Assembly: GCA_008828725.1 (NCBI GenBank)
Contig: MEHQ01003945.1
Span: 17,054 to 81,053, forward strand
DNA length: 64,000 bases
Reading direction: 5' to 3'
Source: Saccharina japonica
Lineage: Eukaryota; Sar; Phaeophyceae; Laminariales; Laminariaceae
Shown piece after piece: positions 43,101 to 55,100 of this stretch (the first letter of the stretch is position 1; every line of letters starts with the position of its first letter). Below the pieces are notes generated by a model, which was given only the letters and a program-made list of their open reading frames with translations, made no database searches and was not told where the DNA came from. Both the position numbers and the translations under genes were made by a program.

Positions 43101-46100
43101 AGATATCTGTATCTCATTGTGTACTACTGTTGGGTCGAGAGCATGGCACCCACACTACGACGACTATAATAATAGCTGTGTGGTCGTTCGTACTTTCAAC
43201 ATTTCTTGCAGCGAAACAAATCCGTCCACCCAGCTGGGTGAAAGTTTTCGTACCCGGATCTGATCCCATTCAGCACCGTGCTCCCACCCACAAGATGCAG
43301 AAATAAATATAATTAGCTCTTCGCCGGAGCCGCCGAGAGCCGAGAGCGCGAAGCGCGAACCGTAAATCTTGAGTGTGAAGCGCGAACCGTCCTCCCACGT
43401 ATCGGTCGTAGGATCAGGATTCTCGGTACACTACGAGCACACAGCAGCAGTACAGTTCTTTTGGTGCACTCGTACGAGTACACAGTAAAACCTATATAAT
43501 AACAATCTGGGTGTACAATAATTGTCACCCCAGCGTGCACGATTGTTTTTTCGCTACGTGTTGCTGTAGTGTTCGTCAGACCCATATATATGTTGTCCCG
43601 TGCACAAGTAATGCCTAACGACACCCAAGATCCTTCAAGAATGCAAGGCAAGGGCAGTGCTTCTTGCCACGCTCTTCTTGGTACCACTCCGTCCCGAAAT
43701 ATAAAAAATGTATTGAAATTAATACGCAACTATATTAAAACGTTCTTATATTTCGGGACAGAGCGGTATGTGCGATGCAGCAGCTAAGCTATCAGAGCGA
43801 GCGGTCTGGATACCTGCCCTTTACTGCTCATTATTGTTCGCATAAAATAAGCAGCGTTTAAACTGCCTCAGGTATCTGTCTGTGCTGGTGGTGTGCTCTG
43901 CCTGTGTCTGTGTGCTATACGCCAGCGATCGCCGGCCGACACTCGAGGCCGCGTAGAAGCAGCAAGCTGCGGAATCAGCAAGTTCCAAGCACCAACAACG
44001 AGCAGGAGTGCGGTCTATCCTGTACTCCTCGACACACGCTTGCGAGCGCCTCGGTCAAGGATGAAGCTTAGCGTCAGCCACGGAACAAAACATGAAAATA
44101 GGAAATAATTGCCGTCAGCATATTTTGACTGCTGTACGTACGTATCATACTCGTTTTGTTCAGAACTGAGAACATTATTCCACTCTGTTGCGAGCTGACG
44201 AGGCGTGGTGGTGAGGCGTGGCATATACCCATACTCGTGGCGAGGCGTGGCATGTACTCATACTCGTGGCGAGGCGTGGCATGTACTCATACCCGCATAC
44301 CCTTGGCATGCCAGGTGTTGGCGACCTTGCAGCACATCACAACCCCCCCCTCCCCCTGTTCAAACAATCACAGATGAGGAACTCCCCAAGGTCACTCAGT
44401 GCTCGGCGTGTTTGCGTGCTGATCTGCTCTGTTCGCGCTGTTGTCCTCGGCGTGTCGCACACACCCCACCTCTGTTGCTGATACTCCGCCGAGGCCCATG
44501 GTGTGTGCTTGGCTGTCGAGGCGTGCAAAAACTGTCGCGACGCCGCTGCTGTAAGCCAAGAACGGGCTTTGAGGGTCGAGGGGACAAGGGGGTACCCGTG
44601 GTATGATGAGAGGGGGTCACTTTTCTGTCACGCTGATTGACTTGAAAACTGGGGCCACTGTTGTCACGCTGATTGACTTGAAAACTGGGGCCACTTTTGT
44701 CACGCCTATTATCTTGAAAATCGGGAACACTTTTGGAATTATGCTTTCTGAGTCTCCGGTCCAAGGACCGGAGAACTATGTTCCGAAATATAGGCACCTT
44801 TTGTATGTTAATATAAAATAAAAAGGTTGCCTATATTTCGGGACAGAGTTAAAGATTCATGCGGTCAACTGTGATGGCGGGACTTTGTCCCAACGTGCTA
44901 TTACTAGCTAGCTTTTACCGTAATATACAAGTACGTCTGTATCATGAGTGTGTCAACTGGATGATGAGCACCTCTGGCTCGGGTGTTTGAGCGATGCTCG
45001 CCCCGAGCTGTGTGTCGATCCCAGTCTATTTTGGTCGATTCCCGTCTATTTTGGTCGATTCCCGTCTATTTTGGTCGATTCCCGTCTATTTTGGTCGATC
45101 CCAGTCTAGTTTGGTCGATCCCAGTCTATTTAGTGTCCAATTTTTCGTTTGTACTGGTGACGTGCTACTGCCTGCCGCACGAGTATGTACCGTATATTTC
45201 TGGTGCATCTCTTTAATACCAGGTATCCGACAAACTAAGACGAAATTTAGAAATATACCTGTTTCGTGATCAAAGCCAGAGATAAACTTGGCCTATTCAT
45301 CATGCTTTTTGTGTAAAACATGAAGCCAAATAGCGTAATTTTTGCCTCCGGCGGCGCTTTCAGCGGGATACTCAGGAGGCGCCTCCAGCGGGCCCCCCTC
45401 ATCCGGGGGGGGGCTTTTTTGGTTCGCTTCGCTCGCCTGACTTTAGTCGACTAGTTGACTGGCGTCAGCCAACTAATAACTAGCCGGGAACTCCAGCCAA
45501 CTCACAGCCCTACTGTTTGGACCTTGCGACCCACAAACATATCTACCGCATGCGCCCCTCAGGAGCGTGTCGGAAATATATCTTGCGAGGCGGTGAAAGC
45601 CTTCGGGCGATGTATCCGTTATCGTGCCCGCCGGCCTGGTTTGTACCGAGCAGGGCCTCACGTGCGCTCGAGGGGCTTGAACATGCGGGCGGTGTACGCT
45701 GCGAAAAAGTTCACCAAGAATATGATGATGGAGAGCACATACCATACCAGCCAGCACATGATTTTTTTTCTACACGCAAAACGCATTTGTCGAGATTCCG
45801 TTTAATTGTGTAGACGACAAACCCGGTTTTTTATACAGACTTATTTTACTGCTGATATACACGTACGTATAATACCAGTACCTGTACCACAGCAAGCGGC
45901 AACAGAGTATCATGCACCAGGTACATACGATGATCTCTGTATAGTATTCATACGTGCGTGGTATTCAGCAGTATGATACTACTGTAGTTGGTCTGTGTTG
46001 TTTCTGTTCGTATCATATCATATGATAATTGCTTTGTAGTTTGCGATCCACGAACAACGTACTGCATGCGTTCCTCGGAAGCATGTCGGGACATTTTCTC

Positions 46101-49100
46101 GCGAAGCGCACCAGCACCGCAGCAGTACATTCACAGCAGTAGGAATACCCGGATCAATATGATCTGTGGTATGGACGTACGTACGTCGCATAGTATGGTA
46201 CTGGAATTTGTTGATGTTGGCAGCATACGAGTACATATAATAGTACCCCGGTTGTATTGTTTTAAATACACGTACGCTTATTTCGGTACTGTAAATACGA
46301 ATCGAATATACTAAGTATGCATGTAAACATTTGTGTACATTTAAAGATTAAAAACCAACAACTGAGAGATCGATCTGTATATGTGTACAAGGTTCCCCTT
46401 CGGGATGTTGGTCACTTGAAATCCCGGGGGTGTCGCAAGGTGAAAATAGATCGCACATGCTTCATAGTTTAATTTTTGGAGCAAACCTGTGGCATAGAGT
46501 GTAAAAGTAGTAGCGACGGCCATTCCTAACGAAACAACTGTCACGAGATGATATCGTACCTGAGGTACAGTGGGCTCCCGGTGTAAATAAACTTCAGGTT
46601 GGTATCCAGGCTCAACGACTTTTTTTGTTTCTGAAGTCGATCTCACTATTTTTTGTAGGAATTAAAGTCGGTCCCACAGTGGTACCTTGGTGGTACTGCA
46701 GTTATCACGGCTGTTCTGCGCTGTACAGCTGAGTAGTATCCAGAAGGTAGTTATGACAGAGCTGTTGCCCGACGAGTCCCGCCCCGGCCCTAGATAAGAG
46801 TCTTCACTCGTAAGAGTATTCACTCGTACGTAATACCCTTTGGGCGGGTACCCTGGTACGCGTTTAGCAGCCGAGTATTTGTCTAAGAAGGGTGCCCGTC
46901 GAACAGCTGGATATCCGGGTGCCCTGGGCCCAAATTCTCGGCGAGTATGAAGTGTTATCCATACCCGTGACGGGTATTAGCGGTTTTGTTGTTTTTCATC
47001 GTTGCTGTAAAGCGCGGGTGATATTACTAGTAATTGGTGGTAATGAGGCGCGACCTCAAATACCTGCAGTTGTCATATCTACGATGCATCACGTTGGGAA
47101 AGTACTGATTGACAAAAATTGTGCTGAACCAACACGACGAAGGAACATCTACGTATGTAGGCATGTATACGTGCCGGTTTGGTTCGTTTTTTTTTTTTAG
47201 AAAGCAAATCGTCAGCATACAGCAGCGGCACCAGCTGTGCCGGCTGGAGCAACAACAGCAAGCCGCGGAACAGTAGCAACTGTTACAGCAGCAAGCACCA
47301 GCAGCAGTAGAACACACGAAGCCAGGCTCAGCGTCGCTGTAATACGCTCGACTTGTCGGTCGGTCTAACACTCGAACCCTCTGTACGTACTCATACTTAA
47401 TTGGTTGTGTGCCGTTTGCTTGCCCCACGCGATACCTCGTACCTGGTATCATACCTGGTACCTGGTATTGTTATTCGACATAGAAAAATGAAGACGAGCA
47501 TGTAAAAAAATCGTCAGCATACAGCAGCAACATGTTACAGCAGCAGCTGTGCCGGCCGCAGGAGCAGCAGCAGCAGAGGAACAGCAGCAACAGCAGCAGC
47601 AGCAGCAGCAGCAGTAGGACAGGAAGATTCATGAGGCCAGGGTCAAGCGTTGCTGTACGCTCGGCGTGTCGGTCTTACACCACTTGAACCCTCTGTACTC
47701 GTATGCTCAAATTGTTGTGTCTCTTGGTTCCCCAACGCGATATTGATATTCGGCATAATTTGAAAACGAAACAAAAAGTGCAGTGTCCAACAACCGATAA
47801 TCTCGTAGCAAGCACCACCACTACTACTACTACTGTACGACATCTACAGCAGAGCTTCTCCGCCCCCTCATCAGTAGGAGGGCGGGCCTTACAACACCAC
47901 CTACATGATGTCTCACGGACACGGCCCAAATGTTGCTGTGATACTCGACGCTCCCACGCTTGGGTGTATCGTATCGTTCGGCATAATAATTGTTTTGTTC
48001 TGTTTTTTCTGCATTTTCTTACGTAAAACAAGATGAAAAACCGTGATGATATTATATGCCCCGAAATTCAAAAAAAGGCATGTGCGCCTGTAAAACACAC
48101 ACGTTGCCGCACCTAGCTCGACCAACTCTGAACGAGTTGAAGCGATACCAGCACAAGAAGACTTCGTTAAAAAGTGTGCGTGCACAGAGTCCGACAGTAC
48201 TGGCGTTGGTGCCGTGCACGTTGAATGCGGTGTACAAACGTCGATGTTGACTGGCGCAAACACACACAGAGGAAGTCCGCAAACACCACGCTAGATGGGT
48301 TTCTACGGAGAACGCAAGCCGATATGAAGAGCCTTCTTTCCTTGAAAACTCAAGTAAAAAGGCTCGCGCTTCGCGCTCGCGCGGCTCATTAAAATCAGAG
48401 GCAGAATATTCTCGGTTCTCGGAAGAATGAGAGAATCTGAGTTTTGTACGTACGTAAGAAGTTTGGCCAATCAGATGAATGCAGAAATACATGGTAGTAT
48501 GAATCGTAGCCCGTGATATACACCTGGTCCAGTTCGTAGTTGTGACCTGCACGTGATAGCGCAGTGCAGCAGAGTCAGAACTATAGGTCCAAGGTGTGAT
48601 ACAGACTAGTTTTGAGTTCCCAGTACGTCCGAGGAGAGCAAGTGGCCGGAGGCTGAGATTATTCGGGTTGCTGCTGCGCACGACGTTCAGGCGGCTTTGG
48701 CTGCTGTGCAAACACGGGCAGAAGAAAATGTGCTGCCTATAGCTGCAGTGCAAGCACAGGTGGACGCATGCCGTGCTGAGGATGCGAATGCTGTGCAAGC
48801 TGGAATCGCATACATCAAACACACACGCATGCACAATGAAAGACAGAACACAGCAAAGCAGTACTAGTTGTTCGTAGCTGTCACTACTAGATCTGCTGGA
48901 TTCCTCCTGCTACTCGTGGCTGTTTACTACGGGCCCGGCGCACGCATACAGGACACAACAACAACAGCCGCCACAAACGCAATAATCTGAACAGCGGCTG
49001 GCTTCTGCGTGTTTTGCAGCTTCTTCCGCTGTACTGCTGTGCTGTTCGATAAGGGGCGCCTTGGCTGCATTGTAGTGTGTAGTCTAGACTAGACACCAGT

Positions 49101-52100
49101 TCCCGTAACGTACAGCAGCAGTAGTACCCCTACTGTACCAAAGTACTTGTAATCGTACGTATGTAGATCGGCCTATCGCTCGTAGATAAGAGAGAGCTAG
49201 ATATGATATGCGTACTGCTGTGCATATATACGTGCTCGTAGATCTGTGCATGTATATATTTGTACTCTACGTAGATTCCAAAAGAATATTGGAACCAAAT
49301 TACAAATTTACATAAATAATGCGCGTGTAATTTTTGAAGCGTCTCGTACAACTGCTACTGCTGTACACAACCCATAGAGCAGACGCATGCAACAATGTAT
49401 TAACTACTACTGATGCAGGGCGCTAGATGTGTGCCTCGTTCCATGTGGGTGTGGTCCTTGTTGTTTCGTGCGTGGGGCGTGCTGTGTGCGTTCCGTTCAT
49501 GCGGCGTGTCAAAAATGAACCATCCAAATTCACACGGATAAACAAAAGTCGTACGGCAGGTTTTGCATGATAGGTGCAAGGCGGTGCCAAGCCGGAACGT
49601 CTGCCCTGAGTTATTTGCCTGATATCGCGACTTTGAAGGTCCAGAGCACGCCCCACGGGCCTCGGCCGGGACCCACACTTGCGCCGTGGTGTACACGCGG
49701 CCCCCCTGCGTGCCCCGCAGCCGATAGCGCGAGAAAAGAACCGCGGCCGGAGGAGAAAAGTGAAAGTATTCCGGGAAAATGTCCATTTGGTACCTATACA
49801 TATACCAAGTATGTATTCTTCTGTTGTTTAGCTGCTGCTGTTTGTCATCGTGTGCAGCTGCCACCCCAGGTGTTCTTCAACACAGCAGCACTCACATTTT
49901 TCATCACTAGTAATAAATTTGTGGTAATCAGGCGGGATCTCAGTACCTGCAGTGGTCAAAATATGCGATACATTATGCCGGGCGAATATTGATTGTGCTG
50001 AGCCAACACAAACGAACATCTACGTATATATACGTGCCGTACAGGTTCTCTCTTTTTTAAAAAAAAAAAATCGTCAGCAGAGAGCAGCAGCAGCAGCCGT
50101 GGCGGCAGCATCAACAACAACAGCGGTAGAGCAGCAGTAACAGCAGCAACAGCAGCAGCAGCACACACGATCTGAGGCCATTTACAAGGAAATAAGAGAT
50201 TCGGGAGTTATATTGAAGTTAGTGGAGAACGCACCCTCTCCCCCCAAACATATCATAAACCCAGTCTAAGTCAGAACGAATTGTTATCATTACGAGTAGG
50301 TGTCCTGTACTGCACAACCCTTGGCAGTAAATTCGCTCTTATGCGAACTAACCCTATTGAACCTCTATTCTAAGCTGTTACGGGAGTTGCGCGAAGCCGT
50401 AGGCGGGCGTCAGCCCGCCACGGCGAAGCTCGCCTTGTATATTTGTATAATGTTTTTTCGGCCGATATTTCACGTACGTCTTGCGTACGTGCATAGGTAC
50501 GTAAATACGCTTTCCCCCCCGGTAATGCCGAACGAAACCGACCAACAGAGAAGTAGGCTACGCGGGGCGTCATCTCAGTGCACGACTAACCGGCTGCACC
50601 ATCTGCGATTGCTGCCCGACGCCGTTTTGTCCCGTCGTCTGGAGCGGCAGCTGGTTGGCAGCGGCGTGAGCAGAGCCAGCGGCAGAACCCTGAGAAGCTT
50701 GGGGAGTAGCACCGGGCTGAGCGACAGCAAGAAAGAAGAAACGACACGAGGCGGAAACCGTTAGAGCAAGCAAAAAAAGGTCCATGGACCACGTAGCTTC
50801 GACCGAAAGGTGCGGCAAAAAACAGAAACGGAAGACCGTGCAACACGCAAGACCGTGCAATATTCGTTCAAAAATTGGAGTGACCAGCTATCCCTGGACC
50901 TCGTCGAAGATTCACCCGCTTCTTGCTAAGCTTCCATGCCTTGGGAAAAAAAAAAAAAAAAACAGACATGGTGCGCACACCTCCTAACGTTGGCATATGC
51001 TTGTCTCGTCGCCCACGACACAAGAGAGCTCAGCCTCAACGTAACCCCCCACCTTCCAGACATCTCTCCCTACACTAACACAACAGCACAGCGGTAATAT
51101 GCCACCGCCCCGCAACACACATCACCTGAACAAACTGTCCTGCGCTGGATGCGGCCGCAACAGCAACTACGTTTTGTGCCTCGGCCACAGAGGGCATGTA
51201 ACTTGCAGCATGCCCTGCCGCAGGGTACGGAGATGCCCGACTTGGCGAGGCAGCGGTCTGACGAGCAACGCCGGTGGTACCAGCAGCGCCTGCTGCCTGC
51301 TGAACCGCGTAGGAGGCTGCCGTGGCACCAGCGCTTGCTGCCTGCTGAGCCGCATAGGCTGCCGCGGCGGAAGCCATGGGGTCGACCTTGCTCGCGGTAG
51401 TGGCGGGGGCGACGACAGGAGGAGAGGATGCAGAAGAGGCCCCAGCGTTGGCAGAGCTACGGCCTCCATGTGATGCCGCGCTAGTCGTTACCGGCTTCGT
51501 GACAGAGGCCGTTTTGTTGGCCGATGCCATAGAGCCGGGTGCGGCACCCGCGGAGTAGCGGTTGGCGTTAGTCGTCGAGGAGATTGAGGCAGCGCAGGCT
51601 TGATGAGAGCGCAGTGACCCGGGCGTAGACTCCGGCATCGTAGTACCGGGCTACAAAAAACAAAAAAAACGCAAACGCAATGTACAGCGGGGGGGGGAGA
51701 GCGAAGTTACACCACTTGCAAGAGTTCGTAGCTTATTGCGAAGCGCGAGCCGATGAATCCGCAGGTAACAATCAACTACCTTTGACGACAATACAGTCCG
51801 GCAAACGTTCGTCCGTTCTTAAATGCGTATCGTTAGTATTGTTAGCGCACCTGTTGAGCACCTCGGGTAGAACTAGCGGAATTATGCCCGCCGTACGCGT
51901 GTGAAGCAGCGTATGCGCCGTACTGGGACGGACGCACACTCCCAGTCGAGCCAGACGCCGCGTACCTTCCCGCGGTTGCCTCCGGCGTTGTCACAGACGC
52001 TGCACCGTAACCCGGCTGGGGAGTACCCGAAGCAGATGAAACCGCTCCGTGCGAGGAACCCCCCCTTTGAGTAGCGGTACCTCCGTACGCGGTAGGTGAC

Positions 52101-55100
52101 GACGATGTAGCGCCCGACCCCTTTGTGGAGTTGCCGCTACCGTACTGCGAAGACGGCGTCTGGTTTAAAATCCCATGGGCTTGTTGGGGCGATGCTCTCG
52201 GTGGAACCCCGTATGTAGACGGGAACCCCTGTGAACCGAACTCATTCGTGGTGGCTGCAGCCTGAGACGACCCGCCGTACCCAACCGACGCTAGCGTCGT
52301 TGAGCCTCCCAGCGAGGCACCCGTAGCGGGTTGACTAGGGGGGTTCATAGCTACCCCTGGGTACCCCGAGTATTGTCCTGCTGTTGAGTTATAGGCCGAT
52401 GGAGAAGGGGCACCAGCTAAAGCCGTACCAAGGCTGCTAGACTGAGGCTGCTGTTGTTGCCCAGAGTACGTGGAAGCACGAGCGGGCGCATCTTGGTGCG
52501 CGTCCGAAGAAGCCGTCACGCCAGAATCGGCGGTTTTCTGGCCAGGCGTGGCCGGGGCTGCATTGTACCCGCCATCGGTAGAAGATGAAGCTCGTCCTCC
52601 ATCGTACGGCCCACTGTGTTGCTGTGTCGAAGAGGTGCCGTACGCGCTCCCTGGCTGCTGCTGTTGCTGCTGCTGTAGCTGCTGGTAGCTCAGGACGGGT
52701 GTGCCGGATGTTCCGGGCGCCCCAGTACCGCTGGCCGGCTCCAACGGACTGATCGGTGTCGACGGCGGGGGGGGCATCTTGTAAGCGCCGGTTGTGTGAT
52801 CGTATACCCAGCCACCGGTGCTCGCGGTGATGGAAGCAACGGCCGGAGAGGGGATGGCGGCGGCGGCGACAGGTGTGGTGAGTGCATGAGGCGTCGCAGT
52901 CCCCTGCTGCAACCCTTGACCACGAGGGTTCCCGGGGTTAGAACCGGAAGCTCCGGGAGTTGTGGGTCCAACCGAAGAGCAAGGCGCTTCAAAGCTGTTC
53001 GGAGTCGTGGTGGAAAGGATGGAAGCCTGGGGTTCCGCAGAGTTGAAGGCTGTGGGAAGCGGAGGTCTACCGCTACCAGGCTGCGACCCAAGAGGCTGAG
53101 GCGGGACAGCTGCTGACGGAGTGGTGGTGCTGCTACTGGTGCCGCCCCCGCCGTATGCGCTCATGTTGGGGCTTCCGGTGTAACCTTCACCCGTCGAGGG
53201 AGCAGCCATCGGGGCAGAAGAACCAGGCGTTGAAGGGAGAGGGACGTGCTGCTGCCCTAGAGATACCTGTGCCGCTGCTTGGGGCTGTTGTCCGTACATC
53301 TGATGCTGATGCTGCTGCGGCTGATTTAAGTAACCCAGCTGTTGGTGCGTTCGGGATGCTTGTGCCTGTTGCATGGGTTGCTGTTGGTGCGCGTACGGGT
53401 TCTGCTGACTCTGCTGCTGCTTAGCCTGCTGCTGCTGAGAAGACGGTCTCTGTCCGTACCCGTGCTGGGCAGACTGCGGAGGACCGCTTGTCGACTGGCC
53501 CGGAGCTGCGGCTGAACCCGGGGGTAGACCACCCGCACCCAAGGTGGACGAGTGAGTGTCGGCGGGGTGGTCGTAGCTGCAGCGTGGGCAACAGGCAGCG
53601 ACGACGAGGGAACAAAAATAAACAAAAAGATGAGCACGAACACACGAAATGACAACAAAACACGCACGCAAAAACGGCAAAGACCTGACCAGCACGGCTA
53701 AACAGACAGGAACAATACAAAAGGAAAAGCGGGCTTTAACTTTGTGGCACCTTTCTACAAAAATTGTAGAGCGGAAAAAAATGTTCAACGAACCATCGCC
53801 ACAGCGAATGAAAAAAAAAATCAGAACGATCGCCTGTACTCGTAGCCCGTAAGCAAGGCTGCACGAATCCTCAGAAAATCTACGACCACACAAAAAAGAA
53901 CACATTGATTGGCGAAATACGGTCTGAAGGGTGTTTTTTTTGTCAAGGCCATTGCACAGTAGGTTGGTACATGGCGCTTCGCTCTGCAGACAGCTTTCGC
54001 CACCCGCTACACTCACCTACCCAAAGCTTTGGTTGTCAGTCTTCTTCTGTTTACTTTGATTTGATTTTTATTTATTTTAGTTTATATTGTCCGTCACATC
54101 TGCGGGGGAAGCACGACACTTCCTTAATCTTTTATAATAGTTTTTGTTTGTTTTATTTTCATTATTATTCTTTATTTATTTTAGTTTTTCTTTTTCTTTT
54201 CTTTTTTCTCCCGCATCGAACGAAAACTACGTCGTGGTTTTAGTTTCCCGTTCTACCCGTTGTTGTTGTTTCTGCGTGTTCTCTGCCACCTACTAAGCTA
54301 GATTGCTAGCAGAAGGGGTCGTGCCTGTCGTATATGACATTGCAACGTAGTATCTCGGTGTCGTAGTTTTGTGACCACATAACTGGTGTCTCTAGGATAA
54401 ATAATCGGCACGCACACTGGGTGTGCCGGATGTCGACGGGTAGAAAGGACAGTTTGATGTAAAGAACATACATACATCTAAAACAGAGCAACACAAAACC
54501 ACGCGGAGCGGAAATAAATCCATGTTTTTAACCCCTTGAGAAATGGTGCCACGTATTTGGGGACTGACTACTTGGAAATAGTGTGGATAAAGTTTTTCAG
54601 TTCTGAATGGGTTACGCGCAAAATGCCAAAAGCCCCACGAAACCATGTAAAGCGGAAAGAGGTCGATGGTTTTAGGTTCAAATGCTAACAGCTGCCTGCT
54701 CCACAAAACCAACCCGGACGCCACATTGTGCCAACGAGCAGGGACAAATATTATCACTACCAGGTACTGTAGTGGGGCTGTATCTTGCTGAGTTTGAACA
54801 GAACGGGCGAATTATTCGAGCATCACGAGAGAAGATTCCATTTTGTGGTTCTGTATTTACTTGATGACTCGACAGATTTCGATTTCTTTGTTTCAAGAAC
54901 ACTGCGTTTGATTGAATAGGGAATAAACATCCCAAAATCAATTGCGGGTTACCCGGCGAAAAAAAAAGGGTACCCGAATATTCGGTCGTCAAAATGGTAT
55001 TTCACGGCGGGTAGGATAGGGTCCAGGATCCAAAATAAAGGCGAGTGCCCGTTTCCGGTGGGCACCTCGGCTATCCGAGGATATCCTAACAGGTTTCCTA

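Larger units (their letters stand above)
40722..45512 (+). mobile_element. hAT-type DNA transposon, copy C, with nested insertions
   Basis: Same termini as copies A and B. Left hAT sequence runs to about 41235, skipping some 900 bp present in A and B. Right hAT sequence resumes at about 44853 (TCATGCGGTCAACTGTGATG). Between them are 3.6 kb of foreign sequence: a LINE relic, two Stowaway-like MITEs and short tandem arrays. The 22-bp repeat near the right end has grown to six units. Confidence 0.9.
36691..50590 (-). other. CCCH gene intron 4 (13.9 kb), transposon-filled
   Basis: Contains the repeats at 37480-40330, the TIR element 38593-39651, family P, hAT copy C with its nested insertions, and the family S repeats at 47-50 kb. 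Phase 0 on both sides means phase-0 exons could hide here. The stretches 36740-37470, 45830-46030, 46170-47030 and 48870-49900 show nothing I recognise. Confidence 0.65.

Noticed and set aside
47573-47613. Poly-Q or poly-S coding tract
   Set aside because: A (CAG)n expansion at the end of a family S repeat, with no flanking coding support.
48052-48834. 260-codon minus-strand open frame
   Set aside because: Cys/Ser/His-rich without domain; most likely the shadow of the plus-strand Ala-rich frame at 48616-48867 and of chance openness.
49400-49864. 154-codon minus-strand frame in intron 4
   Set aside because: GC-rich and partly protein-like, but no domain, no splice pattern fitting phase 0, and no conserved partner in the window.
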